From NCBI GenBank assembly GCA_035476815.1, contig DATILD010000052.1, positions 8,052-72,051 on the forward strand: 64,000 bases of DNA. The letters run 5' to 3'. A program made the position numbers and the translations under genes. This DNA comes from Methylibium sp035476815. Lineage in GTDB: Bacteria; Pseudomonadota; Gammaproteobacteria; Burkholderiales; Burkholderiaceae_C. This document shows, piece by piece, positions 55,710 through 64,000 of this stretch (positions are counted from its first letter, which is position 1; each line of letters opens with the position of its first letter). The notes beneath the pieces are model-generated. The model was not told the DNA's origin. It did not search any database and saw only the letters and a program-made list of their open reading frames with translations.

Positions 55710-56612
55710 ATGCGCGACCTGCTGCTGCTGCTGCCCGATTTCCTGCTGATCGTCGTCGGCTTCTTCGTCTGCCGCCACACGCCGCTGGACCGCACGGTCT
55801 GGGCCGCGGCCGAGAAGCTCGTCTACTACCTGCTGTTCCCGGTGCTGCTGTTCACGTCGATCGTGCGCAACCCGCTGAACCCCGGCGACGCGGCGGCGCT
55901 GGCCGGCGGCGGGCTGGCTACGGTCGGGCTGGGGATCGCGCTGGCCTACGCGCTGCGGCGCGTGCCGCGGGTCGACGCGCTGCTGCACGCCTCGGGGGCG
56001 CAGACGGCCTTCCGCTTCAATTCCTACATCGCGCTGGCGATGGCCGAGCGGCTGGGCGGCGCGGCCGGCGTGGCGGCGATGGCGGTGCTGGTGGCGGTGT
56101 GCGTGCCGATCTGCAACATCGGCGCGGTGCTGCCGCTGGCGCGCCAGGGCGGCCACCACTTCGGCCGCGAGCTGGCGCGCAACCCGCTGATCCTCAGCAC
56201 CGTCGGCGGGCTGCTGGCCAACCTGGCCGGCGTGAGCTTTCCGGACGCGGTGGGCACGGTGCTGCAGCGCATCGGCCAGGCGGCGCTGCCGATCGGCCTG
56301 ATGGCGGTGGGCGCCGGGCTGCAGCTCGGCGGGCTGACCGCGGCGCCGAAGCTGGCCGCGGCCTTCCTGACCATCCGCCATGCGCTGCTGCCGGCCTTCG
56401 CGCTCGGCTTCGGGCTGGTGGTCGCGCTGCCGCCGCTGCAATGGACGGTGCTGGTCGCGTTCGCGGCGATGCCCACCGCGTCGAGCGCCTATGTGCTCGC
56501 GACCCGAATGGGCGGCAACGGGCCCTTCGTGGCCGGCATCGTCACGCTGTCGACGCTGCTCGGCATGGTGGCGGTGCCCGGCTGGGTGGCGTTAAGGCTG
56601 TCGCTGGGCTAG
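55710..56612 (+). CDS. AEC (auxin efflux carrier) family transporter
   Basis: A 300-residue membrane protein with about ten helices in two halves. The first half includes LLPDFLLIVVGFFVCRHTPL and VYYLLFPVLLFTSIVRNPL. The second has GQAALPIGLMAVGAGLQL and MPTASSAYVLATRMGGN, typical AEC motifs. Bacterial members export or import small carboxylates or amino acids. The substrate here is not determined; the divergent binding-protein gene may hint at carboxylates. It converges on queG and overlaps it by 21 bp. Confidence 0.88.
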   Translation: MRDLLLLLPDFLLIVVGFFVCRHTPLDRTVWAAAEKLVYYLLFPVLLFTSIVRNPLNPGDAAALAGGGLATVGLGIALAYALRRVPRVDALLHASGAQTAFRFNSYIALAMAERLGGAAGVAAMAVLVAVCVPICNIGAVLPLARQGGHHFGRELARNPLILSTVGGLLANLAGVSFPDAVGTVLQRIGQAALPIGLMAVGAGLQLGGLTAAPKLAAAFLTIRHALLPAFALGFGLVVALPPLQWTVLVAFAAMPTASSAYVLATRMGGNGPFVAGIVTLSTLLGMVAVPGWVALRLSLG

Positions 56613-57695
56613 GGCCCAGGCGATGTGCTCGCGCACCAGCGGCGTCGCGGCCTCGTGCGCGGCCTGCAGCGCCTGGGCATGCGCGGGGTCACCGGCGTCA
56701 CGCCAGGCGTTGCCGAGCGCCACCGCGAGGTTGCGGCGCCAGCGCGGGTAGCCGATGCGGCGGATCGCGCTGCCCTCGGTGGCGTGCAGGAAAGCCGCCT
56801 CGTCCCAGGCCCACAGCGCGAGCAGCGTCGGCGTGTCCAGCGGCGCGCGGGTGTCGAAGTCGGCCAGCGTCGCGCACTGGGCGTACTTGTTCCAGGGGCA
56901 GACGAGCTGGCAGTCGTCGCAGCCGTAGATGCGGTTGCCCATCGGCGCGCGCAGCGGCTCGGGGATCGGCCCGTCGTGCTCGATCGTCAGGTAGGAGATG
57001 CAGCGCCGTGCGTCGACCAGGCGCTCGGCGACGATGGCCTGGGTCGGGCAGACGTCGAGGCAGGCGCGGCAGGAGCCGCAGTGCTCGGGCACCGGCGGCG
57101 TCGCGGGCAGCGCGAGATCGACGTAGATCTCGCCGAGGAAGAACATCGACCCGGCCTCGCGCGACAGCGCCAGCGTGTGCTTGCCGCGCCAGCCCAGGCC
57201 GCTGCGCGCGGCGAGCTCGACCTCGAGCACCGGCGCCGAATCGGTGAACACGCGGTGGCCGTAGGGCCCGACCGCCGCCGCGAGCCGCTCGGCCAAGGTC
57301 TGCAGCCGCGAACGCAACACCTTGTGATAGTCGCGACCGCGGGCGTAGAGCGACACCGTCGCGTCGGCCGGCCGCGCGAGGCGTTCGAACTCGATGCGTT
57401 GCCAGCCCTCGGGCGTGCTGCGCGGCAGGTAGTCCATGCGCGCGGTGATCACGCTCACCGTGCCCGGCACCAGTTCGGCCGGGCGCGCGCGCTTCAGGCC
57501 ATGGCGGGCCATGTAGCCCATCTCGCCGTGGAAACCGCGCGCCAGCCAGTCGAGCAGGCCGGGTTCGGCGTCGGACAGGTCCACGCCGGCCACACCGATC
57601 TGGGAAAATCCCAGTGCACGCGCATCCTCGCGCAGGCGTTCCAGCAGGGACTGGCCCACTTCGTCCTCTCGAGGACCACCCGGCATTCGATGCAT
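56592..57695 (-). CDS. queG: Epoxyqueuosine reductase QueG
   Basis: Cobalamin-dependent iron-sulfur enzyme for the last step of queuosine synthesis in tRNA. Of 367 residues, the family blocks RYARGRDYHK-like SLYARGRDYHKVL and SGLGWRGKHTLALSREAGSMFFLGE are visible. The two 4Fe-4S motifs are CGSCRACLDVCPTQAI and CDDCQLVCPWN, and a HEAT-like C-terminal tail follows. The ATG at 57695 forms the palindrome ATGCAT with the divergent tsaE start. ATG 57686 is an alternative. Confidence 0.94.
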   Translation of the reverse strand: MHRMPGGPREDEVGQSLLERLREDARALGFSQIGVAGVDLSDAEPGLLDWLARGFHGEMGYMARHGLKRARPAELVPGTVSVITARMDYLPRSTPEGWQRIEFERLARPADATVSLYARGRDYHKVLRSRLQTLAERLAAAVGPYGHRVFTDSAPVLEVELAARSGLGWRGKHTLALSREAGSMFFLGEIYVDLALPATPPVPEHCGSCRACLDVCPTQAIVAERLVDARRCISYLTIEHDGPIPEPLRAPMGNRIYGCDDCQLVCPWNKYAQCATLADFDTRAPLDTPTLLALWAWDEAAFLHATEGSAIRRIGYPRWRRNLAVALGNAWRDAGDPAHAQALQAAHEAATPLVREHIAWALAQRQP

Positions 57696-58166
57696 CCGCC
57701 GATTCTAGAAACGCGCCACGAGCATTGGGCCGACGAGCCGGCCTGCGCCGCCGCCGCCCGGCGGCTGGCCGCACACCCGCCGTTGCGCGATGCCTTCATC
57801 GAGTTGCACGGGCCGCTGGGTGCCGGCAAGACCACCTTCACGCGCCACCTGCTGCGCGCGCTCGGCGTCGAGGGCCGCATCAAGAGCCCGAGCTATGCGG
57901 TGGTCGAGCCCTACGAGCTGGCCGACGGCGGCGCCTGGCACTTCGATTTCTACCGCTTCGGCGACGACGAGCGCGAATGGGAGGACGCGGGCTTTCGCGA
58001 CATCTTCGCCGGCCCCGGCCTCAAGCTGGTCGAATGGCCCCAGCGCGCCGGCGAAACCCTGCCCTGCCCCGACCTGCGGCTGGAACTCGATCCCGGCGAC
58101 GGCGACCAACGCGCCGTGACCTGGAAGGCCTACACCCTTCGCGGACAGGCGCTGTTGCAGCGATGA
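57690..58166 (+). CDS. tsaE: tRNA threonylcarbamoyladenosine biosynthesis ATPase TsaE
   Basis: A 158-residue P-loop ATPase that works with TsaB and TsaD in making t6A37 in tRNA. Walker A is GPLGAGKTTFTRHLLRALG. SPSYAVVEPYELADG...HFDFYRF and LVEWPQRAGE are the family's switch and metal-binding blocks. The start at 57690 interlocks with the queG start. The stop overlaps the amidase gene as ATGA, the common tsaE-ami arrangement. Confidence 0.94.
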   Translation: MHPPILETRHEHWADEPACAAAARRLAAHPPLRDAFIELHGPLGAGKTTFTRHLLRALGVEGRIKSPSYAVVEPYELADGGAWHFDFYRFGDDEREWEDAGFRDIFAGPGLKLVEWPQRAGETLPCPDLRLELDPGDGDQRAVTWKAYTLRGQALLQR

Positions 58167-59506
58167 CGACGATGCGCAACCGCCGAGAACTGCTCCGCGA
58201 CGCCGGCTCGCTCGTACTGCTGCTGGGCGCGCCCGAGCTCGCCTTCGGCGCGACCATCCTCGCGGTGCGCGTCTGGCCGGCGGCCGACTACACCCGCGTG
58301 ACGATCGAGTCCGACACCGCGCTCGCGGCCAGGCATTTCCTCGCGCAGAACCCGCAGCGCATCGTGATCGATGTCGACGGGCTCGAACTGAGCCCGACGC
58401 TGCGCGAGCTGGTCGGCAAGGTGCAAGCCGACGACCCCTACATCGCGGGCGTGCGCGTCGGCCAGAGCCAGCCCCGCGTGGTGCGGCTGGTGCTCGACCT
58501 GAAGCAGCCGATCGCGCCGCAGGTCTTCACGCTCGAGCCGGTGGCCGCCTACCGCCACCGCCTGGTGTTCGACCTCTACCCGACCGCCGAGCGCGACCCG
58601 CTGCTGGCGCTGATCCAGGAGAAGGTCGCGGCCGACCCGACGGTGCCGGCCGAGCAGGCGGCCTCGGCGGTGGCCGATGCGCTGGGCGAGTTCATTGGTC
58701 GGATGGACCGCCCCGCCTCGGCTCCCGGCCCCGCGGAACCGGCCTCCGGACCGATCGCCGCCGCGCCGCCGGCGGCGTCCGGGCCGGCGCGCACCGACCG
58801 GCTGATCATCGTCGCGCTCGACCCCGGCCATGGCGGCGAGGACCCGGGGGCCGTCGGCCCCAGCGGCCTGCACGAGAAGGACGTGGTGCTGGCCATCGCG
58901 CGCCAGCTGCGCGAGCGCCTGAACCAGCAGCCGAACCTGCGTGCGATGCTGACGCGCGACGGCGACCACTTCGTGCCGCTGCACGAGCGCGTGCGCAAGG
59001 CGCGGCGCGTGCAGGCCGACCTGTTCGTGTCGATCCACGCCGACGCCTTCATCCGCCCGCAGGCGCGCGGCGCCTCGGTCTACGTGCTGAGCGAGCGCGG
59101 CGCCACCAGCGTCGAGGCGCGCTGGATCGCGCAGAAGGAGAACGCCGCCGACCTGGTGGGCGGCGTCAACATCAAGAGCAAGGACGCGGCGGTGTCGCGC
59201 GCGCTGCTCGACATGAGCACCACCGCGCAGATCCGCGACAGCCTCAAGCTCGGCCGCGAGGTGCTGGGCCATATCGGCAAGGTCGGCCGGCTGCACAAGC
59301 CACGGGTCGAGCAGGCCGGCTTCGCGGTGCTGAAGGCGCCGGACGTGCCCTCGATCCTGGTCGAGACGGCCTTCATCTCCAACCCCGACGAGGAGCGCCA
59401 GCTGCGCGACCCGGCCTACCAGGCGCAACTGGTCGAGGCGCTGGCGCGCGGCATCCGCCGCTACTTCGCCGACCATCCGCCGCTGGCGCGGCAGCGGGCG
59501 CTCTAG
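58163..59506 (+). CDS. amiC: N-acetylmuramoyl-L-alanine amidase (AmiC-type, AMIN + Amidase_3)
   Basis: Periplasmic zinc amidase (447 residues) that splits septal peptidoglycan during cell separation. The N terminus NRRELLRDAGSLVLLLGAPELAFGA looks like a Tat signal, as in E. coli AmiA/AmiC. An AMIN domain (about 30-140) and a Pro/Ala linker follow. The Amidase_3 domain (about 212-440) has ALDPGHGGEDPGAVG, SIHADAF and the catalytic Glu in LVETAFISNPDEE. Translationally coupled to tsaE. Confidence 0.93.
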   Translation: MTTMRNRRELLRDAGSLVLLLGAPELAFGATILAVRVWPAADYTRVTIESDTALAARHFLAQNPQRIVIDVDGLELSPTLRELVGKVQADDPYIAGVRVGQSQPRVVRLVLDLKQPIAPQVFTLEPVAAYRHRLVFDLYPTAERDPLLALIQEKVAADPTVPAEQAASAVADALGEFIGRMDRPASAPGPAEPASGPIAAAPPAASGPARTDRLIIVALDPGHGGEDPGAVGPSGLHEKDVVLAIARQLRERLNQQPNLRAMLTRDGDHFVPLHERVRKARRVQADLFVSIHADAFIRPQARGASVYVLSERGATSVEARWIAQKENAADLVGGVNIKSKDAAVSRALLDMSTTAQIRDSLKLGREVLGHIGKVGRLHKPRVEQAGFAVLKAPDVPSILVETAFISNPDEERQLRDPAYQAQLVEALARGIRRYFADHPPLARQRAL

Positions 59507-59515
59507 ACGGCCGAT

Positions 59516-61186
59516 CTAGGCGGCCAGCTCGACCCGGTCCCGGCCATGGGCCTTGGCGCGATAGAGCGCGCCGTCGGCCCGCTCCAACAGCAGCGACGAC
59601 GGTTCGCCCTCGGCACCGCAGCTCACCGCGACGCCGATGCTCGCGGTCACGCGGCCGACCGGCTCGGGCATCAGCAGCCCGATCGCGCCGCGCAGCTTCT
59701 CGGCCGCGGCGCGGGCGCCGGCGGGGTCGGTCTCGGGCAGCAGCACGACGAACTCCTCGCCGCCGAAGCGCGCGCAGAAGTCGCTCTCGCGCAGGCCGGC
59801 CTGCAGCCGCTCGGCGGCCGCACGCAGCACCATGTCGCCGACGTCATGACCATGGCTGTCGTTGAGGCGCTTGAAGTGGTCGATGTCGACCAGCAGCAGC
59901 GCGACGCAGCCGCCATGGCGGCGCTGGCGGGCCAGTTCGGCGTCGATGCGGGCGTCGGCGGCGCGGCGGTTGGGCAGGCCGGTCAGGCCGTCCAGATGGG
60001 CCAGGCGGCCCAGGGCGGCGTTCGCCGTCGCCAGCGCGTCGGTGCGTTCGGCGACGCGTGCCTCGAGCCGTTCGTTGGCCTCGGTCAGCGCCCGCTCGCG
60101 GCCGACCAGGCGCTCGGTCATGCCGCTGAGCGCGGTGGACAGCTGCTCGAGCTCGCTGCTGCGGCGGCTGACCGGGATCGGCGTGGCCAGGTCGCCGGCC
60201 TGGATCCTGCGCGCGGCGCTGGCGATCTGGGCGAGCGGCCGGCCGAAGCGGCCGGCCAGCAGCCACGCCAGCAGCATGCCGACCACGACCGCCGCGCCGC
60301 CGGCCAGCCACACCGCGCGCTCGGCTTCGGCCGCCGCGGCCAGCGCCAGCTCGGCCGGCTGTCGGACCAGCACGGTCCAGCCGAGGTCGGTGTGCGGGCC
60401 CCGCGCCGGCATGGGCGCCGCGGCGGTGAGATGGAGCGCGCCGTCGGACCAGCGCAGCAGTCGCGGCCGCTCGGGCGTCGGCTCGCCGGGCGCCGGCGCG
60501 GCGCCGGCCTCGGGGCCGGCCGGATGGTGGATCACGCGGCCGGCGCGGTCGACGATGAAGACCTGCACGCCGGTGTCACGCTGGCGCTCGCCGCGCAGCG
60601 CGCCGATCGCGTCGCGCGCCCAGGCCCAGTCGCCATGCACGCCGAGGGTGCCGATGGTCGTGCCGGACGCGTCGCGCAGCGGCGCGGCGACGTCGATCAG
60701 GCGCAGCGGGTCGTCCGCCGGCCGCGGCGGCGGCAGCGCGGCCGGCAGCCTGCCCGGGCGCGGCTCGCCGAGATAGCTGCCCTTGACCGCGCCCCGGAAC
60801 CACGGGCGCTCGGCCACGCTCTGGCCGACCAGCAGGTTGCCGGTGGCCGCGAGCACGGTGCCGGCGGCGTCGGTCACGCCGATCCACGCGTAATGAGGGC
60901 GGCTGCGCTGCAGCCGGGTCAGTTCATCGGCCCAGGCGGCCGGGTCGAGGCCGAGGCGCTGCACCTCGCGCGAGTGCGCCAGCAGTTCGACCTCGCGCAG
61001 CCGCTCGTGCAGGCCCTCGGCCAGCAGCGCGCCGATGCTCTGCGCCAGCACCTGCAGCGCCTCGCCCCGATCGCGCTGCAACTGCGCCGACATCATCCGG
61101 CCGAGCTGCGCCGCGAGCGCCGCGGTCACGGCAAGCGCGAGCACGCCGAACCACAGCACCGCCCGACTGCGAAAGCTCCTGAACAT
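59516..61186 (-). CDS. Membrane diguanylate cyclase (Cache-HAMP-GGEEF)
   Basis: A 556-residue protein. Helix 1 (LWFGVLALAVTAALAAQLG), a periplasmic Cache-like sensor (about 40-280), helix 2 (VWLAGGAAVVVGMLLAWLLAG), HAMP (GRPLAQIASAARRIQAGDLATPI) and a coiled-coil linker come first. The GGDEF domain has FGGEEFVVLLPE. The active site is complete; an RxxD inhibitory site (RESD) lies upstream of it. It converts GTP to c-di-GMP in response to an unknown periplasmic ligand. Confidence 0.92.
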   Translation of the reverse strand: MFRSFRSRAVLWFGVLALAVTAALAAQLGRMMSAQLQRDRGEALQVLAQSIGALLAEGLHERLREVELLAHSREVQRLGLDPAAWADELTRLQRSRPHYAWIGVTDAAGTVLAATGNLLVGQSVAERPWFRGAVKGSYLGEPRPGRLPAALPPPRPADDPLRLIDVAAPLRDASGTTIGTLGVHGDWAWARDAIGALRGERQRDTGVQVFIVDRAGRVIHHPAGPEAGAAPAPGEPTPERPRLLRWSDGALHLTAAAPMPARGPHTDLGWTVLVRQPAELALAAAAEAERAVWLAGGAAVVVGMLLAWLLAGRFGRPLAQIASAARRIQAGDLATPIPVSRRSSELEQLSTALSGMTERLVGRERALTEANERLEARVAERTDALATANAALGRLAHLDGLTGLPNRRAADARIDAELARQRRHGGCVALLLVDIDHFKRLNDSHGHDVGDMVLRAAAERLQAGLRESDFCARFGGEEFVVLLPETDPAGARAAAEKLRGAIGLLMPEPVGRVTASIGVAVSCGAEGEPSSLLLERADGALYRAKAHGRDRVELAA

Positions 61187-61271
61187 CCCCGTCGCTCCGC
61201 GGGCGCCCAGCCGCCCGGGCTCGAGTGTCCGCCGCGGCGACGACCTGCGAAGAGGCCGTAAACCCGCCTCG

Positions 61272-61934
61272 TCAGGGCCGGTTCGTACTGCCGGAGAGCG
61301 ACGCGCCGCGCGCCCGCCAGGCGCCGACGACCGCGACCACGCCCGGAATCAGGATCAGCGACCAGATGATGGCCGACAGGTTCTGCTGCACCCAGGGCAG
61401 GTTGCCGAACAGGTAGCCGGCCATCGTCAGGCCGACCACCCACAGCGCCGCGCCGCCGACGTTGAAGGCGGTGAAGCGCGCCCGGTCCATCTCGGCCACG
61501 CCGGCCACGAAGGGCACGAAGGTGCGCACGAACGGCATGAAGCGCGCCAGCACCACCGTGATGCCGCCGTAGCGTTCGTAGAAGGCATGCGCCTTCTCGA
61601 AGGCGCGGCGGTTGAAGAAGCGCGAGTGCTCCCACTGCCAGACCCTGGGCCCGACGCGCCGGCCGATCAGGTAGTTGGCCTGGTCGCCCAGCACCGCCGC
61701 GGCGAGCAGCAGCGCCATCGCCAGCGGCAGGCTCATCAGCCCGGCGCCGCACAGCGTGCCGACCACGAACAGCAGCGAGTCGCCCGGCAGGAAGGGCATC
61801 ACCACCACGCCGGTCTCGACGAACACGATCGCGAACAGCAGCGCGTAGACCCAGGCGCCATGGTTGGCGACGAAGGCCGCCAGGTGGGCGTCGACGTGGA
61901 GGATGAAGTCGATCAACAGCATCGCGTAGTCCAT
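61272..61934 (-). CDS. DedA family membrane protein
   Basis: A 220-residue DedA/SNARE-associated protein, the family that flips undecaprenyl phosphate or other lipids and supports membrane homeostasis. Visible family motifs: FVETGVVVMPFLPGDSLLF, GDQANYLIGRRVG, and FMPFVRTFVPFVAGVAEM with the conserved arginine. About five helices. It starts 30 bp from the divergent mutL gene. Confidence 0.93.
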   Translation of the reverse strand: MDYAMLLIDFILHVDAHLAAFVANHGAWVYALLFAIVFVETGVVVMPFLPGDSLLFVVGTLCGAGLMSLPLAMALLLAAAVLGDQANYLIGRRVGPRVWQWEHSRFFNRRAFEKAHAFYERYGGITVVLARFMPFVRTFVPFVAGVAEMDRARFTAFNVGGAALWVVGLTMAGYLFGNLPWVQQNLSAIIWSLILIPGVVAVVGAWRARGASLSGSTNRP

Positions 61935-61963
61935 GGCGGGGATTATCCCGGGCGATTCCTACA

Positions 61964-63784
61964 ATGCCGTCGATGAATGCCGTCCTCGATGCCGCGCCGC
62001 GCCGGCCGATCCGCGAACTGCCCGACGAGCTGGTGAGCCAGATCGCCGCCGGCGAGGTGGTCGACCGCCCGGCCGGGGTGGTGCGCGAGCTGGTCGACAA
62101 CGCGTTGGACGCCGGCGCCGGCGAGATCGTCGTGCGGTTGGCCGCCGGCGGGGTGCGCGCGATCAGCGTCGAGGACGACGGCGCCGGCATCCCGGCCGCC
62201 GAGCTGCCGCTGGCGCTGAAGCGCCACGCGACCAGCAAGATCGTCTCGCTGGCCGAGCTGGAGCGCGTCGGCACGATGGGCTTTCGCGGCGAGGCGCTGG
62301 CCGCGATCGGCTCGGTGGCCGAGCTGTCGATCACCAGCCGCACCGCCGACGCCGCCCATGCGCAGCGCCTCGACGCGCGCAGCGGCGAGCTGCAGCCCGC
62401 CGCCCGCGCGGTGGGCACCACCGTCGAGGTGCGCGAGCTGTTCTTCGCGACGCCGGCGCGCCGCAAGTTCCTGAAGACCGACGCCACCGAGCTGGCGCAT
62501 TGCCTCGAGGCGGTGCGGCGCCACGCGCTGGTGCGCAACGACGTCGGCTTCGCGGTCTGGCACGAGGGCAAGCTGGTCGCGCAGTGGCGCCGCGCCGAGA
62601 TCGACCAGCGCGTGCGCGACGTGCTGGGGGCCGACTTCGTCGACGCCAGCCGGCCGCTGGCGGTGTTCGGCCCGCTGCGCGTGGCCGGCCGTGTCGGCCT
62701 GCCCGATGCGGCGCGCTCGCGCAGCGACCACCAGTACGTCTATGTCAACGGCCGGCCGGTGCGCGACAAGCTGATCGCCCACGCCGCGCGCAGCGCCTAC
62801 GACGACGTGCTGCACGGCGGCCGCCAGCCGGCCTACCTGCTCTACATCGAGCTGGCGCCCGAGCGCGTCGACGTCAACGTCCACCCGACCAAGACCGAGG
62901 TGCGCTTTCGCGACGGCCGCGAGGTCCACCAGGCGGTGCGCCATGCGGTCGAGGACGCGCTGGCGCTGCCGCGCAGCGCGACGCCGACCACCGCCTTCGA
63001 ACCGACCATGGCGGCGGTGTGGTGCCCGCTGACCGAACAGCCGCCGCTGCGGCTCGGCGAGCCGGCGCCTCTCGAGCGGCGGATCGACCCGCCGCCCGCC
63101 TACCCGCCATCGGTGCGCGAGGCATCGCCGGCGTGGCCGACGCTGGCCCCGGCCGCCGTGGCGGCGCCGGCGGCGGCCGAGGCCGTCGAGGATTGGCCGC
63201 TCGGCCGCGCGCTCGCCCAGCTCGCCGGCATCTACATCCTGGCCGAGAACCGCCAGGGCCTGGTGATCGTCGACATGCACGCCGCCCACGAGCGCGTGGT
63301 CTACGAGCGCCTCAAGGCCGCGCTCGACGGCGGCCCGGCGGCGCGCGTCGACAGCCAGCCGCTGCTGATCCCGGCCACCTTCGCGGCGACGCCGGCCGAG
63401 ATCGCCACCGCCGACGCGCAGCAGGACGCGCTGGCGCGGCTGGGCCTCGACGTCGGCCCGCTCGCGCCCGGCGTGCTGGCGGTGCGCGCGCAGCCGGCCG
63501 CGCTGGCCGGCGCCGACGTGGTGGGCCTGGCGCGCGCGGTGCTGGCCGAGCTGGAGCGCTGGGACGCCAGCCATGCGGTCGAGCGGGCGCGGCACGAGCT
63601 GCTGTCGACCATGGCCTGCCACGGCGCGGTGCGCGCCAACCGGCGGCTGACGATCGAGGAGATGAACGCGCTGCTGCGCGACATGGAACGCACCGAGCGA
63701 TCGGACCAGTGCAACCACGGCCGGCCGACCTGGCGGCAGGTCACGGTCAAGGAACTCGACGCGCTGTTCCTGCGCGGCCGCTGA
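61964..63784 (+). CDS. mutL: DNA mismatch repair protein MutL
   Basis: A 606-residue GHKL ATPase that couples MutS recognition to strand incision. The N-terminal domain has IAAGEVVDRPAGVVRELVDNALDAGAG, VEDDGAGI and GFRGEALAAIGSV. The C-terminal domain carries DMHAAHERVVYE, the beta/Neisseria form of the DQHA endonuclease motif, and CNHGRP near the end. MutL is thus probably an active nickase, as in MutH-less bacteria. Starts at ATG 61964 or 61973 are equivalent. Confidence 0.95.
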   Translation: MPSMNAVLDAAPRRPIRELPDELVSQIAAGEVVDRPAGVVRELVDNALDAGAGEIVVRLAAGGVRAISVEDDGAGIPAAELPLALKRHATSKIVSLAELERVGTMGFRGEALAAIGSVAELSITSRTADAAHAQRLDARSGELQPAARAVGTTVEVRELFFATPARRKFLKTDATELAHCLEAVRRHALVRNDVGFAVWHEGKLVAQWRRAEIDQRVRDVLGADFVDASRPLAVFGPLRVAGRVGLPDAARSRSDHQYVYVNGRPVRDKLIAHAARSAYDDVLHGGRQPAYLLYIELAPERVDVNVHPTKTEVRFRDGREVHQAVRHAVEDALALPRSATPTTAFEPTMAAVWCPLTEQPPLRLGEPAPLERRIDPPPAYPPSVREASPAWPTLAPAAVAAPAAAEAVEDWPLGRALAQLAGIYILAENRQGLVIVDMHAAHERVVYERLKAALDGGPAARVDSQPLLIPATFAATPAEIATADAQQDALARLGLDVGPLAPGVLAVRAQPAALAGADVVGLARAVLAELERWDASHAVERARHELLSTMACHGAVRANRRLTIEEMNALLRDMERTERSDQCNHGRPTWRQVTVKELDALFLRGR

Positions 63785-63789
63785 ACGCG

Positions 63790-64000
63790 ATGGCCACCCT
63801 GAAGCTCAAGCAGCCCGCGGTCCCGAAGACCGCCGAGACGCGCCGCGCGCCGATCCGCGGCCAAGGCCCGAAGCGGCCCCGCCCGACGCTGGCGCAGGCC
63901 GAGGCCGAACGCGCCCAGCGGCATGCCGAGGCCGCAGCGCCGCCGCGAGACCGTGCCGAACCGCCAGCGCGGCGCGCCCGCGACGACGCGCCGACCTCGG
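63790..64000 (+). CDS. Basic N-terminal segment of an unidentified protein (runs off window)
   Basis: An open frame from ATG 63790 to the window end (70 codons) begins MATLKLKQPAVPKTAETRR and is Arg/Ala/Pro-rich without a folded-domain signature. It starts 5 bp after mutL. Such basic leaders precede RNA-modifying enzymes, for example some pseudouridine synthases of Burkholderiales, but nothing here identifies it. Confidence 0.5.
   Translation, partial: MATLKLKQPAVPKTAETRRAPIRGQGPKRPRPTLAQAEAERAQRHAEAAAPPRDRAEPPARRARDDAPTS

Overview
The window is a stretch of ordinary chromosome from a very GC-rich (about 70%) betaproteobacterium. Gene content and order point to Burkholderiales, probably the Rubrivivax/Leptothrix/Ideonella/Piscinibacter branch: exbB-exbD-lpxK-ycaR-kdsB-adk, dnaG-rpoD, grpE-dnaK-dnaJ, tripartite tricarboxylate (Tct) transporters with their own porin, and a cbb3 oxidase cluster with Fnr. 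Assignment below order level is inference. No rRNA, tRNA, CRISPR array, insertion sequence or intact mobile element was seen. Coding density is very high, with many 4-bp ATGA/GTGA overlaps.

Layout. 1-8.9 kb: microaerobic respiration, with hemN (partial) and fnr divergent around an FNR box, then the minus-strand block ccoI-ccoS-ccoN-ccoO-ccoQ-ccoP-ccoG-fixH-like-small membrane protein, with a second FNR box before ccoN. 9-10.2 kb: a DUF192 protein and a PuuD-like membrane protein. 10.2-15.8 kb: xseA, then the envelope operon exbB, exbD, lpxK, ycaR, kdsB and adk. 15.8-21.2 kb: an SDR dehydrogenase, dnaG and rpoD; the last codons of rpoD are present twice. 21.2-28.1 kb: a cyclase-FHA protein, a HAD hydrolase, and a 1316-residue hybrid kinase with a canonical LOV (blue-light) domain that overlaps hemH. 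28.1-34.7 kb: porin-tctC-tctB-tctA, divergent from the two-component pair tctD-tctE. 34.7-39.1 kb: hslR-like gene, then grpE behind a sigma-32 promoter, dnaK and dnaJ. 39.1-50.2 kb: signalling genes (sensorless kinase, REC-TPR regulator, HD-GYP, PAS-GGDEF-EAL, hybrid kinase), with eptA and a LexA-box-preceded radical SAM gene among them. 50.2-57 kb: an unknown protein, a CBS-domain protein, prpE, an isochorismatase pseudogene, an inverted-repeat island, an orphan TctC-type binding protein and an AEC transporter. 56.6-64 kb: queG, tsaE, a Tat-type amidase, a diguanylate cyclase, a DedA protein, mutL and a gene cut by the window edge.

Functional themes. Oxygen sensing (Fnr) links haem synthesis (hemN) to the high-affinity oxidase and its copper ATPase. 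Carboxylate uptake is controlled by TctDE. At least four c-di-GMP turnover proteins and four histidine kinases make this a signalling-rich region.

The observations most worth following are the LOV kinase translationally coupled to ferrochelatase, the duplicated rpoD tail (possible att-type scar), the LexA box before the radical SAM gene, the inverted-repeat island at 54.2-54.4 kb, and the tandem repeats in the porin-tctD intergenic region. All functions are inferred from motifs read by eye; no database search was run.
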